From: Flavobacterium sp.
GTDB lineage: Bacteria > Bacteroidota > Bacteroidia > Flavobacteriales > Flavobacteriaceae
NCBI RefSeq assembly: GCF_027531705.1
Contig: NZ_JAPZSP010000008.1
Location: forward strand, 124,001-188,000
DNA: 64,000 nucleotides
Reading direction: 5' to 3'
This document shows positions 35,116 through 43,727 of the stretch, piece after piece (the first letter of the stretch is position 1; each line of letters starts with the position of its first letter). Made by a program: the position numbers and the translations under genes. The notes beneath the pieces are model-generated. The model did no database searches, was not told the origin of the DNA, and saw nothing but the letters and a program-made list of their open reading frames with translations.

Positions 35116-37248
35116 ATGAAAAATAGATTACTTCTTTTGTTTTCATGCTTTACTTTTGTCGTTGGAAATTCTCAAAATATAAATTCTAAAATGCAAGAAA
35201 AAAATACACCGCCAATAGCTAAAAGAATACCTCATAAATTAGAAAAACACGGCCATGTAAGAAATGACGAATACTATTGGCTAAACGATAGAGAAAACCC
35301 TGAAGTAATCGATTATCTTAATAAAGAGAACGATTATTACAAAAAAGAAACGGCAAACACGGTTGATTTTCAGAAAGATTTATTTGAAGAAATGAAGTCT
35401 CGTATTAAGGAAGATGATCAATCGGTTCCTTATTTGTATAACGGTTATTATTACATAACGCGTCACGAGAAAGGCAAAGATTACCCAATTTACTCAAGAA
35501 AAAAAGGTTCGCTCGAAGCTAAAGAAGAAATTCTTTTTGATTGTAACGAATTAGCAAAAGGACAATCCTATTTTCAATTGGGTGGATTAAGTATAAGCGA
35601 AGACAACAAATGGGCTGCTTTTAGTGTTGATTTGGTTTCAAGAAGGCAATATACTCTACAATTCAAGAATTTAGAAACCAATGAAATTCTACCCACCAAA
35701 ATCATCAATACATCTGGTGGTGCGACTTGGGCAGCAGATAATAAAACTGTTTTTTATTCTAGAAATGATGAAGTTACGCTTCGTACCGATAAAATTTTCA
35801 AGCACAAATTAGTTTCAGATTCGGCTGATGATCAATTGGTGTTTTTTGAAAAAGATGAAACTTTTCATTGTAATATATACAAATCTAAATCTCAAAAATA
35901 TTTGATTATTGAATCTGGTAGCACACTAACAAGCGAATACCAAACACTTTTAGCCAATAATCCTGATGGAAAATTTAAAGTTTTTCAGAAAAGAACTCGT
36001 GGCTTAGAATATTCTATTTCGCATTATGGTGATAGTTTTTATATCTTAACAAATAAAGATAAAGCTACCAACTTTAAATTGATGAAAACCAATGAAAACA
36101 ATACTTCAAAGGAGAATTGGGTTGATTTAATTCCGCATGATAAAGATGTTTTACTAGAAAAAATTGATATTTTCAAAGATTATTTGGTGGTTTCAGAACG
36201 TTCAAATGGTTTGAGTAAAATCAAAATTATGCCTTGGAAAGGAGAAGCCTATTTTTTACCATTTGAAATTGAAACCTATACAGCTTACACAACTTCAAAT
36301 GTTGATTTTAATACCGAAATTTTGCGTTATGGCTATCAATCAATGGCTACACCAGCTTCGGTGATTGATTTTAATATGCGAACTAAAACCAAAACAATAC
36401 TGAAAGAACAAGAAGTACAAGGCGGTAAGTTTGATAAAAATAATTACGAAGAAAAACGCATTTGGGCAACAGCAACCGATGGAACAAAAGTGCCAATTTC
36501 AATTGTTTACAGAAAAGGGATAAAAAAAGACGGAAATAATCCACTTTTATTAAATGCTTATGGCTCTTACGGATATTCATCTGAACCTTATTTTTCGACT
36601 TCTAATTTGAGTTTACTAGATAGAGGTTTTATTCTCGGAATTGCACATGTTCGCGGTGGAGAAGACCTCGGAAGACAATGGTATGATGATGGAAAATTAT
36701 TAAAAAAGAAAAATACTTTTACCGATTTTATAGATTGCACTAAGTTTTTAATTGATGAAAAATACACTTCAAGCCAACACATGTATGCCGAAGGTGGTTC
36801 AGCTGGCGGATTGCTAATGGGAGCAATTGCTAACATGTCGCCAGAAAGCTATAACGGAATTATAGCGCAAGTTCCTTTTGTAGATGTTGTAACAACAATG
36901 TTAGACGATACAATTCCGCTTACAACTGGAGAATATGACGAATGGGGAAATCCTAATGAGAAAAAATACTATGATTACATGCTGTCTTATTCGCCTTATG
37001 ACAATGTAAAAGCGCAAGATTATCCCAATTTATATGTTTCAACAGGTTTACATGATTCACAAGTACAGTATTGGGAACCAGCTAAATGGGTCGCAAAATT
37101 GAGGTTGTTGAAAACTAATGATAAAAAATTATTTTTAGATACAAACATGGATGCAGGACATGGTGGCGCATCTGGAAGGTTTGAAGCACTAAAAGAATTA
37201 GCAAAAGAATTCACTTTTTTATTAGATTTAGAAGGAATAAAAAGATAG
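35116..37248 (+). CDS. Prolyl oligopeptidase family peptidase (S9, oligopeptidase B-like)
   Basis: A 710-aa serine peptidase. Signal peptide MKNRLLLLFSCFTFVVGNSQ suggests export to the periplasm, unlike E. coli PtrB. The N-terminal S9N propeller starts PPIAKRIPHKLEKHGHVRNDEYYWLNDRE in pattern, as in oligopeptidase B. The catalytic domain shows the nucleophile in EGGSAGGLL, an Asp region and a terminal His in DAGHGGASGRFE. Such enzymes cleave short peptides after Arg/Lys. Monocistronic; the next gene has its own promoter. Confidence 0.92.
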   Translation: MKNRLLLLFSCFTFVVGNSQNINSKMQEKNTPPIAKRIPHKLEKHGHVRNDEYYWLNDRENPEVIDYLNKENDYYKKETANTVDFQKDLFEEMKSRIKEDDQSVPYLYNGYYYITRHEKGKDYPIYSRKKGSLEAKEEILFDCNELAKGQSYFQLGGLSISEDNKWAAFSVDLVSRRQYTLQFKNLETNEILPTKIINTSGGATWAADNKTVFYSRNDEVTLRTDKIFKHKLVSDSADDQLVFFEKDETFHCNIYKSKSQKYLIIESGSTLTSEYQTLLANNPDGKFKVFQKRTRGLEYSISHYGDSFYILTNKDKATNFKLMKTNENNTSKENWVDLIPHDKDVLLEKIDIFKDYLVVSERSNGLSKIKIMPWKGEAYFLPFEIETYTAYTTSNVDFNTEILRYGYQSMATPASVIDFNMRTKTKTILKEQEVQGGKFDKNNYEEKRIWATATDGTKVPISIVYRKGIKKDGNNPLLLNAYGSYGYSSEPYFSTSNLSLLDRGFILGIAHVRGGEDLGRQWYDDGKLLKKKNTFTDFIDCTKFLIDEKYTSSQHMYAEGGSAGGLLMGAIANMSPESYNGIIAQVPFVDVVTTMLDDTIPLTTGEYDEWGNPNEKKYYDYMLSYSPYDNVKAQDYPNLYVSTGLHDSQVQYWEPAKWVAKLRLLKTNDKKLFLDTNMDAGHGGASGRFEALKELAKEFTFLLDLEGIKR

Positions 37249-37263
37249 TTAAAAAAAAATTAT

Positions 37264-37271
37264 TAAATTTG
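37264..37271 (+). promoter_or_regulatory. -7 element (TAAATTTG) of the cysteine-synthase-family gene
   Basis: Perfect TAnnTTTG box 54 bases before the ATG at 37326. Confidence 0.5.
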
Positions 37272-37325
37272 CAGAGTTTTGAGGTTATTAAAACAATATA
37301 AAGTTTGCCTTGACTAAATTATTTT

Positions 37326-38366
37326 ATGAAAGATCAGATAAAAGCTTATAATAGTGTCTTAGATTTAATAGGGAATACTCCTCTTATTAAAATCAATAAA
37401 ATTACTACTAATCTAAAAGGTAATTTTTACGCAAAAGTCGAGGCATTCAATCCTGGACATTCTACAAAAGATAGAATTGCTTTATATATTATTGAAGAAG
37501 CAGAAAAAGCAGGGATATTAACACCTGGTGATACTATTATTGAGACAACATCTGGCAATACTGGATTTAGTATTGCAATGGTTAGCATTATTAAAGGATA
37601 TAATTGCATCTTAGCTGTAAGTTCTAAATCTTCTGCTGATAAAATTGATATGTTACGTAGCATGGGGGCAAAGGTTTATGTTTGCCCAGCAAACGTTTCT
37701 GCTGATGATGAGCGTTCGTATTATAATGTGGCAAAAAGGCTTCACGAAGAAACTAAAGGTTCTGTTTACATCAACCAATATTTTAACCAATTAAATGTTG
37801 ATGCTCATTACAAAACTACAGGTCCAGAAATTTGGGAACAAACGAATGGTAAAATCACACACCTAGTAGCTTGTAGCGGAACAGGTGGAACTATTTCTGG
37901 TGCTGCTAAGTTTTTAAAAGAAAAAAATCCAAATATTAAGATTCTTGGAGTTGATGCTTTTGGTTCTGTGTTGAAAAAATACCACGAAACAAAAGAGTTT
38001 GACAACGACGAGATTTATCCATACAGAATTGAAGGTTTAGGGAAAAATCTTATTCCAACAGCAACCGATTTTGATGTTATAGATAAATTCATAAAAGTTA
38101 CAGACGAAGAAAGTGCTCATACCGCAAGAGAATTAGCTAAAACAGAAGGCTTATTTGTTGGGTATACTTCTGGAGCAGCTATGCAAGCCATAAAACAATA
38201 CGCTGAAGATGGAGAATTTGACGAAAACAGTAATGTTGTTGCCATTTTCCCAGATCATGGTTCTCGTTATATGAGCAAAGTATTTAGCGATGAATGGATG
38301 AAAGAACAAGGTTTTTTTGATAGCGTAAATGTTGAAGAAACACTCAAGATAGAATATATCAAATAA
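37326..38366 (+). CDS. PLP-dependent cysteine synthase family protein
   Basis: A 346-aa fold-type II PLP enzyme of the cysteine synthase/cystathionine beta-synthase family. The PLP Lys48 sits in GHSTKDR, the phosphate- or substrate-binding loop TSGNTG is at 75-80, and a second Gly loop is [10 protein letters not shown]. It is CysM/CBS-like in length but has no C-terminal CBS pair. Whether it uses O-acetylserine plus sulfide or homocysteine plus serine cannot be told from sequence. Followed by a terminator shared with the convergent oxyR. Confidence 0.9.
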   Translation: MKDQIKAYNSVLDLIGNTPLIKINKITTNLKGNFYAKVEAFNPGHSTKDRIALYIIEEAEKAGILTPGDTIIETTSGNTGFSIAMVSIIKGYNCILAVSSKSSADKIDMLRSMGAKVYVCPANVSADDERSYYNVAKRLHEETKGSVYINQYFNQLNVDAHYKTTGPEIWEQTNGKITHLVACSGTGGTISGAAKFLKEKNPNIKILGVDAFGSVLKKYHETKEFDNDEIYPYRIEGLGKNLIPTATDFDVIDKFIKVTDEESAHTARELAKTEGLFVGYTSGAAMQAIKQYAEDGEFDENSNVVAIFPDHGSRYMSKVFSDEWMKEQGFFDSVNVEETLKIEYIK

Positions 38367-38380
38367 AAATATTTATTAAA

Positions 38381-38411
38381 AAAATGGAGTCTTAATTAGA
38401 CTCCATTTTTT
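38381..38411 (+). terminator. Bidirectional terminator
   Basis: AAAATGGAGTCT / AGACTCCATTTT perfect 12-bp stem, 5-base loop, A/T tracts on both sides; serves the cysteine-synthase-like gene and oxyR. Confidence 0.94.
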
Positions 38412-39352
38412 TATTTGCCTGATTTTGGACTTATTATCTGAACATTATTAAAAACGATTGCACCTTTTATAACACCAGCAATAGTAGTTCGTAAGGCATC
38501 AATAATGTGAATTTTTAATTCGTTTTTTGGATAAATCAAACTCACTTCTCTTGCAGGTTTTGGTTCTTTAAAATGGCGAAGTTTGTTCATATCTTTTTCT
38601 TTCAGTTCTAAAGTATGCAAGTAGGGTAGTAATGTTGTCCCTAAACCTTCATCGGCTAACTTTATAAGTGTTTCAAAACTTCCGCTTTCTAGTTGAAAAT
38701 GATTGTGATCTAGATTGTTGCTGTTTTTGCAAAGATTTAAAACATTATCTCTAAAACAATGTCCGTCTTGCAAAAGCAAAATTTCATCCAAATTCAAGTC
38801 GCTAATTTCTATTTCTTTTTTACTAAAAGTTGCATGGTTCTCAGGAATATAGGCTACAAATGGCTCGTAGTACAAAACGATTTCCTTAATTTTTTCTTCA
38901 TGCAAAGGTGTAGCAGCAATTGCAGCATCAAGATGACCGTTATTTAATTTGAAAATAATATCATCGGTATGAAGTTCTTCAATTTTTAATTTCACTTTTG
39001 GATATTTCTTAATGAAATTATTCAAAAACATGGGCAATAGAGTAGGTGTAATTGTCGGAATGATACCTAATCTAAATTCACCACCAATGAATCCTTTTTG
39101 TTGATCTACAATATCTTGAATTCTATCGGCTTCATTAACGATATTTTTGGATTGATTTACAATCTTCTGACCAATTTCGGTTAATTGAATTGGTTTTTTT
39201 GATCTATCAAAAAGCTGAACATCTAATTCTTCTTCTACTTTTTGAATTTGCATGCTCAATGTAGGTTGTGTAACAAAGCATTTTTCGGCTGCTAGTGTAA
39301 AATTTTTGTATTCGGCTACTGCCAAAACGTATTTAAGCTGTGTAATTGTCAT
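38411..39352 (-). CDS. oxyR: Hydrogen peroxide-sensing LysR regulator OxyR
   Basis: A 313-aa LysR-type protein with an N-terminal winged helix-turn-helix (residues 1-60: LKYVLAVAEYKNFTLAAEKCFVTQPTLSMQIQKVE pattern) and a periplasmic-binding-like effector domain. The peroxide-sensing cysteines are Cys199 and Cys208 in GHCFRDNVLNLC, at exactly the E. coli OxyR positions. Expected to activate peroxide defence genes on disulfide formation. No catalase or peroxiredoxin gene lies next to it. Divergent from a small secreted-protein gene across a 163-base gap with a candidate self-binding site. Confidence 0.95.
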   Translation of the reverse strand: MTITQLKYVLAVAEYKNFTLAAEKCFVTQPTLSMQIQKVEEELDVQLFDRSKKPIQLTEIGQKIVNQSKNIVNEADRIQDIVDQQKGFIGGEFRLGIIPTITPTLLPMFLNNFIKKYPKVKLKIEELHTDDIIFKLNNGHLDAAIAATPLHEEKIKEIVLYYEPFVAYIPENHATFSKKEIEISDLNLDEILLLQDGHCFRDNVLNLCKNSNNLDHNHFQLESGSFETLIKLADEGLGTTLLPYLHTLELKEKDMNKLRHFKEPKPAREVSLIYPKNELKIHIIDALRTTIAGVIKGAIVFNNVQIISPKSGK

Positions 39353-39371
39353 TGCATAATAAAATTTGATG

Positions 39372-39401
39372 CAAATATAAAAACTATAAGATTAATTTAT
39401 A
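39372..39401 (-). promoter_or_regulatory. oxyR promoter with adjacent dyad (candidate autoregulatory site)
   Basis: On the minus strand a TATATTTG -7 box occupies 39379-39372. Immediately upstream is the dyad TATAA-N7-TTATA (39385-39401) in a longer CTAT/ATAG context. LysR proteins bind T-N11-A dyads next to their own promoter. The assignment is inference. Confidence 0.4.
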
Positions 39402-39503
39402 CTATCATTTTTTTATTTATTAAAATGAAATAATCAATAATAAGCCTTTTTTATTTATTTGTTAAATTTTTTACAATACCTTACATTTATCTTTTTGAAA
39501 AGC

Positions 39504-39511
39504 TATTTTTG
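39504..39511 (+). promoter_or_regulatory. -7 element (TATTTTTG) of the small secreted-protein gene
   Basis: Perfect TAnnTTTG box only 4 bases before ATG 39516, which implies a leaderless or near-leaderless transcript and excludes the longer frame from 39459. Confidence 0.5.
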
Positions 39512-39515
39512 CAAT

Positions 39516-39803
39516 ATGAAATTAGTAGCAAGAATTTTACTGGTTCTTTTTATTACTTTTCTTTCAACACCTACAGTGGTAACGTTGATTGAAAAGAATA
39601 CTGATATTTCATTATTTTATAGTTTTGCAGAAGAAGAAATTCACAAAGACTTAAAAGAAATTAAAGCTGACTTTAAACAACAATTTGATTATCCTTTTTT
39701 GGATGCTAAAATCAAGTTGAACTCTAAAATTGTTTCTGAAAACTTGTCAAGTCACGACAATGTTTCTGAAGAAATATTCTCACCACCACCAGAATTGGTT
39801 TAA
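39516..39803 (+). CDS. Small exported protein of unknown function upstream of SulP
   Basis: A 95-aa protein starting MKLVARILLVLFITFLSTPTV, a signal peptide or single N-terminal membrane anchor, followed by a short acidic/lysine-rich domain (FAEEEIHKDLKEIKADFKQQFD) and a Pro-rich end (SPPPELV). I do not recognise a family. It ends 66 bases before the SulP transporter gene, and its position suggests a link to that cluster. Confidence 0.6.
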   Translation: MKLVARILLVLFITFLSTPTVVTLIEKNTDISLFYSFAEEEIHKDLKEIKADFKQQFDYPFLDAKIKLNSKIVSENLSSHDNVSEEIFSPPPELV

Positions 39804-39869
39804 TACATCTCGACTTTTCGTTTTCAAATTGTTTGAAAGCTACTTTATGTATTAAATTAATTTATTGGT

Positions 39870-41651
39870 ATGACAAAAAAAATCAACCTTTTTGCTAACC
39901 TTAAATCTGATTTTGCTTCAGGTTTAGTGGTTTTTTTGGTGGCATTGCCGCTTTGTTTAGGAATTGCGATGGCAAGTGGTGCTCCTTTGTTTTCTGGAAT
40001 TATTTCTGGTATTATTGGTGGTATCGTTGTTGGGTATTTAAGCCAATCTCACTTGAGTGTTTCTGGTCCAGCTGCAGGATTAACTGCAATAGTTCTAACT
40101 TCTATTACCGATTTAGGAGCTTTCAATATTTTTTTATTAGCTGTTGTATTAGCGGGTTTAATTCAATTAGTATTAGGATTCTTAAAAGCGGGTTCAATAT
40201 CTAATTATTTTCCAAATAATGTTATTGAAGGAATGCTTGCGGGTATTGGTGTTATTATATTATTAAAGCAAATTCCTCATGCTTTTGGATATGATGCCGA
40301 TTATGAAGGCGACATGTCTTTTAATCAGGCTGACAATCAAAATACATTTTCTGAAATATTGAACATGGTTGATAAAGTAAATTTTGGTGCTGTAATTATT
40401 ACATTAGTATCTTTATTAATTTTAATAATATGGCCAAAAATTGAATTATTCAAAAAAATTAAAGTTGTGCCACCTGCATTAGTTGCGGTTATTGTGAGTA
40501 TTTTAATCAATGAATTTTTTATTCAATCGGGTTCAAGTTTACAAGTGTTAAAAGAGCATTTAGTTAGTTTGCCTGTTCCACAATCTGTTGATGATTTTAA
40601 AGCAATAATTGTATTTCCTGATTTTTCTCAATTTGCAAATCCTAAAGTATGGATTGTTGCAATGACAATTGCAATTGTTGCATCTATTGAAACTTTATTA
40701 TGTATTGAAGCTTCTGACAGAATGGACGCTCAAAAAAGATATACTAATACTAATGTTGAGTTAAAAGCTCAAGGTATTGGTAATCTAATAAGTGGTCTTT
40801 TAGGTGGTTTACCAATGACTTCTGTTGTAGTAAGAACTACAGCAAATAATGCAGCTGGTGCAAAATCTAAAATGTCAACAATTATTCACGGAATATTATT
40901 GTTAGTTAGTGTTTTATCAATACCTTTTTTATTGAATAAAATTCCACTTGCAACACTTGCAGCGGTTTTATTAATGATTGGTTATAAATTAGCTGTACCA
41001 AATATCAAACATTTTGCTAAATACATGCCTAGTGCAATGAATGTTATGGTAGCAATTATAGTTGGACTTTTGATAGCTGTTAAAAATTCAGATAATTTAT
41101 ATTTAAAAGTTGCATTAGGTGTTGCAGTTATTGCACTCATAATTTACATCTATTTCAAAGCTAAAAATGACAGAGAATTTGCAGTTAAAATTAATCGTAA
41201 CCAATATTTATATTTTCCGTTTTTTGCTACCATAATTGCAGTAGTTTTCACTGATTTGCTAAAAGGAGTTGCGTTAGGTATGATCATTAGTGTGTATTTT
41301 GTTTTAAAAGGCAATATGCAACGTGCGTATGTTTATAGAAATGGTGAATATAAAGATGGTGATGTCATTCATATTGATTTAGCAGAAGAAGTTTCGTTTT
41401 TGAATAAAGCGGCAATTAAACAAACATTAACAAACATTCCAGAAAATTCTAATGTAATAATTGATGCATCTAAAACAGTTTATATCGATTATGATGTATT
41501 AACATTAATTAAAGAATTCAAAAAAGCACATTCTAAAACCGAAAACATTAAAGTTAAATTAGTAGGTTTCAAAAAAGTTTACAATATCCAAGAAACTGGA
41601 GAAGAAGATAAACATGTTTTTGTTGAAGCAAAAGATAAACCGGTTAAATAG
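39870..41651 (+). CDS. SulP-family anion transporter with STAS domain
   Basis: A 593-aa SLC26/SulP transporter. About 12-14 hydrophobic segments fill residues 15-480, with the family motif near helix 1-3 (LVVFLVALPLCLGIAMASGAP, GLTAIVLTSI). The C-terminal cytoplasmic STAS domain covers about 500-590 (VIHIDLAEEVSFLNKAAIKQTL, VIIDASKTVYIDYDVL). Sulfate or bicarbonate are the usual substrates. The adjacent genes encode a DUF2490 protein and two carbonic anhydrases, so bicarbonate is favoured (inference), as for the cyanobacterial BicA type. Confidence 0.9.
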   Translation: MTKKINLFANLKSDFASGLVVFLVALPLCLGIAMASGAPLFSGIISGIIGGIVVGYLSQSHLSVSGPAAGLTAIVLTSITDLGAFNIFLLAVVLAGLIQLVLGFLKAGSISNYFPNNVIEGMLAGIGVIILLKQIPHAFGYDADYEGDMSFNQADNQNTFSEILNMVDKVNFGAVIITLVSLLILIIWPKIELFKKIKVVPPALVAVIVSILINEFFIQSGSSLQVLKEHLVSLPVPQSVDDFKAIIVFPDFSQFANPKVWIVAMTIAIVASIETLLCIEASDRMDAQKRYTNTNVELKAQGIGNLISGLLGGLPMTSVVVRTTANNAAGAKSKMSTIIHGILLLVSVLSIPFLLNKIPLATLAAVLLMIGYKLAVPNIKHFAKYMPSAMNVMVAIIVGLLIAVKNSDNLYLKVALGVAVIALIIYIYFKAKNDREFAVKINRNQYLYFPFFATIIAVVFTDLLKGVALGMIISVYFVLKGNMQRAYVYRNGEYKDGDVIHIDLAEEVSFLNKAAIKQTLTNIPENSNVIIDASKTVYIDYDVLTLIKEFKKAHSKTENIKVKLVGFKKVYNIQETGEEDKHVFVEAKDKPVK

Positions 41652-41662
41652 TTAATAAAATA

Positions 41663-42334
41663 ATGACTAATCTAGTTAGATTCTATTTAATTGTGTGCAT
41701 TAGTTTCACAAGTATTTCATTTGCTCAAAAGTCTGAAGTAGGAAATTGGTTAATCTATTTTGGAAATCAAGCTATAAACAAAAAATGGAATTGGCATAAC
41801 GAAGTTCAATATCGAAGTTTTAACTTTATTGATGATACCAATCAATTGCTTTTAAGAACTGGAATTGGTTATAATTTGTCAGAAAACAATAATAACCTTT
41901 TGTTAGGCTACGGATTCATCAATACACAACGTTATGTTGCAAATTCTGATGAGAAAGATAGTTTTAACGAGCATCGTATTTATCAGCAGTTTATTACACG
42001 CCAAAATTTTGGAAGAGTTTATTTGCAACATCGTTATCGATTAGAAGAACGATTTCTTCCGGATGATTTTCAATTGCGTTTTCGTTATTTCTTAGCTTTA
42101 AATTTGCCATTAAATAAAAAAACAATGGAAAAAGATGCAATTTATTTATCAGCCTATAATGAAATGTTTATTAATACCGAAAGTCCAATTTTTGATCGCA
42201 ATCGATTATACGGTGCTTTAGGATATGTAATAAACAAAAACTTTAAAGTTGAAGCCGGATTTATGGCTCAAACTTTAGAAAAAACAAATCGCAATCAATT
42301 TCAAATTGTGATTTTTAATAATTTACCCTTTTAA
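41663..42334 (+). CDS. DUF2490 outer-membrane beta-barrel-like protein
   Basis: A 223-aa protein, 11 bases after the SulP gene. Signal peptide MTNLVRFYLIVCISFTSISFAQ, then amphipathic strands typical of DUF2490 ('GNWLIYFGNQAINKKWNWHNEVQYRSF', 'RVYLQHRYRLEERFL', 'YLSAYNEMFIN'), ending in an aromatic residue (NNLPF), as outer-membrane barrels do. Function is unknown. Spacing says it is in one operon with SulP and the first carbonic anhydrase (25 bases downstream). Confidence 0.85.
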   Translation: MTNLVRFYLIVCISFTSISFAQKSEVGNWLIYFGNQAINKKWNWHNEVQYRSFNFIDDTNQLLLRTGIGYNLSENNNNLLLGYGFINTQRYVANSDEKDSFNEHRIYQQFITRQNFGRVYLQHRYRLEERFLPDDFQLRFRYFLALNLPLNKKTMEKDAIYLSAYNEMFINTESPIFDRNRLYGALGYVINKNFKVEAGFMAQTLEKTNRNQFQIVIFNNLPF

Positions 42335-42359
42335 TAAAAATTAAATAAAAAAATATATA

Positions 42360-43004
42360 ATGAAAGCACATAACAAAGAAACCCAAGCAAATATGACTCC
42401 AAAAAAAGCGTTGGAGTTTTTAAAAGAAGGAAACACAAGATTTATGAGCAATTTAAAAGCTCATAGAGATTTATTAGAACAAGTTAATGATACTCGTGAT
42501 GGGCAATGGCCATTTGCTACGATTTTAAGTTGTATTGATAGTAGAACATCAGCCGAATTAATTTTTGACCAAGGTTTAGGTGATGTTTTTTCGGTAAGAA
42601 TTGCTGGAAATATTGTGAATACTGATATTCTAGGAAGTATGGAATTTGCTTGTAAAGTAGCTGGTTCTAAACTTATTGTAGTGCTTGGACATAGTAAATG
42701 TGGAGCTGTAAAAGGTGCTTGCGACCATGTTGAAATGGGTAATTTAACTGAGTTATTATCAAAAATTCAACCAGCAATTTATCAAGAAAAGACAACAACC
42801 ACTGATAGAAGTTCAAAAAACTCAGAATTTGTAGAAAATGTTGCCGAGATTAATGTAAAACGAAACGTTAAAAGTATTTTAGACCGTAGTGATATTTTAA
42901 AACAAATGGTTGAAAATGGAGAAATAGGTATTGTAGGAGCAATGCATAATCTTGAAACAGGAGAAGTTGCTTTTTATGAAGATGCATCTTTTATTAAAGG
43001 TTAA
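42360..43004 (+). CDS. Beta-class carbonic anhydrase (first copy)
   Basis: A 214-aa enzyme that interconverts CO2 and bicarbonate. Zinc ligands are Cys58, His111 and Cys114, and the Asp60-Arg62 dyad is present (CIDSRTSAE, GHSKCGAVKGA). Third gene of the SulP operon, which suggests it handles bicarbonate delivered by the transporter. No export signal, so cytoplasmic. Followed by a terminator. Confidence 0.94.
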   Translation: MKAHNKETQANMTPKKALEFLKEGNTRFMSNLKAHRDLLEQVNDTRDGQWPFATILSCIDSRTSAELIFDQGLGDVFSVRIAGNIVNTDILGSMEFACKVAGSKLIVVLGHSKCGAVKGACDHVEMGNLTELLSKIQPAIYQEKTTTTDRSSKNSEFVENVAEINVKRNVKSILDRSDILKQMVENGEIGIVGAMHNLETGEVAFYEDASFIKG

Positions 43005-43024
43005 GTTTAATTAATTATTTATTC

Positions 43025-43060
43025 AAAACCATTAATCAATTAAAGATTAATGGTTTTTTT
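43025..43060 (+). terminator. Rho-independent terminator
   Basis: AAAACCATTAATC / GATTAATGGTTTT perfect 13-bp stem with a 7-base loop and T tail, between the two carbonic anhydrase genes. Confidence 0.93.
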
Positions 43061-43065
43061 ATATT

Positions 43066-43073
43066 TACATTTG
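43066..43073 (+). promoter_or_regulatory. -7 element (TACATTTG) of the second carbonic anhydrase gene
   Basis: Perfect box right after the terminator and 12 bases before ATG 43086; the second enzyme is therefore transcribed separately. Confidence 0.55.
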
Positions 43074-43085
43074 AAAAAAAAATAA

Positions 43086-43727
43086 ATGAGTCAATTCTAC
43101 AAGCAACTTTTAGAGAATAATAAAAAATGGGTTGAGAGTCAATTGGCTCTTGATAAAGATTTTTTTAAGGATTTAGCAAAAGGTCAAAATCCACAATTAT
43201 TATGGATTGGCTGTTCCGATAGTCGTGTTCCTGCTAACGAAATTGTAGGCGGAAAACCTGGTGATGTTTTTGTTCACAGAAATATTGCTAATATGGTGGT
43301 TCATAGTGATATGAATATGCTAAGCGTTTTAGATTATGCAGTAAATGTTTTGAAAGTAAAGCATGTTATTGTTTGCGGACATTATGGTTGTGGTGGTGTA
43401 AAAGCCGCTATGGAAAATAATTCTATTGGAATCATTGATAATTGGATTCGCCATATAAAAGACGTTTATCGTTTGCACAAAACAGAGTTAGATGCGGTTG
43501 TTGATGAAAAGGAAAGATTTAATAGATTCGTTGAAACAAATGTTCGTGAACAAGTTTTAGATTTGGCAAAAACATCTATAGTTCAATCGGCTTGGCAAAA
43601 AGGGCAACAGCTTAGTTTACACGGATGGGTTTATGGTTTAAATAATGGTTATGTAACTGATTTAAATGTGAATTTCAGCAGCAATAAAGATTTAGATGAA
43701 GTACACCAGTTATATTTTGATATTTAA
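43086..43727 (+). CDS. Beta-class carbonic anhydrase (second copy)
   Basis: A 213-aa enzyme of the 'Can' type. Zinc ligands Cys43, His99 and Cys102, with the Asp45-Arg47 dyad (GCSDSRVPANE, GHYGCGGVKAA). It differs widely from the neighbouring copy, so this is not a recent duplication. Own promoter. Its last four bases overlap the convergent LETM1-related gene. Confidence 0.95.
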   Translation: MSQFYKQLLENNKKWVESQLALDKDFFKDLAKGQNPQLLWIGCSDSRVPANEIVGGKPGDVFVHRNIANMVVHSDMNMLSVLDYAVNVLKVKHVIVCGHYGCGGVKAAMENNSIGIIDNWIRHIKDVYRLHKTELDAVVDEKERFNRFVETNVREQVLDLAKTSIVQSAWQKGQQLSLHGWVYGLNNGYVTDLNVNFSSNKDLDEVHQLYFDI

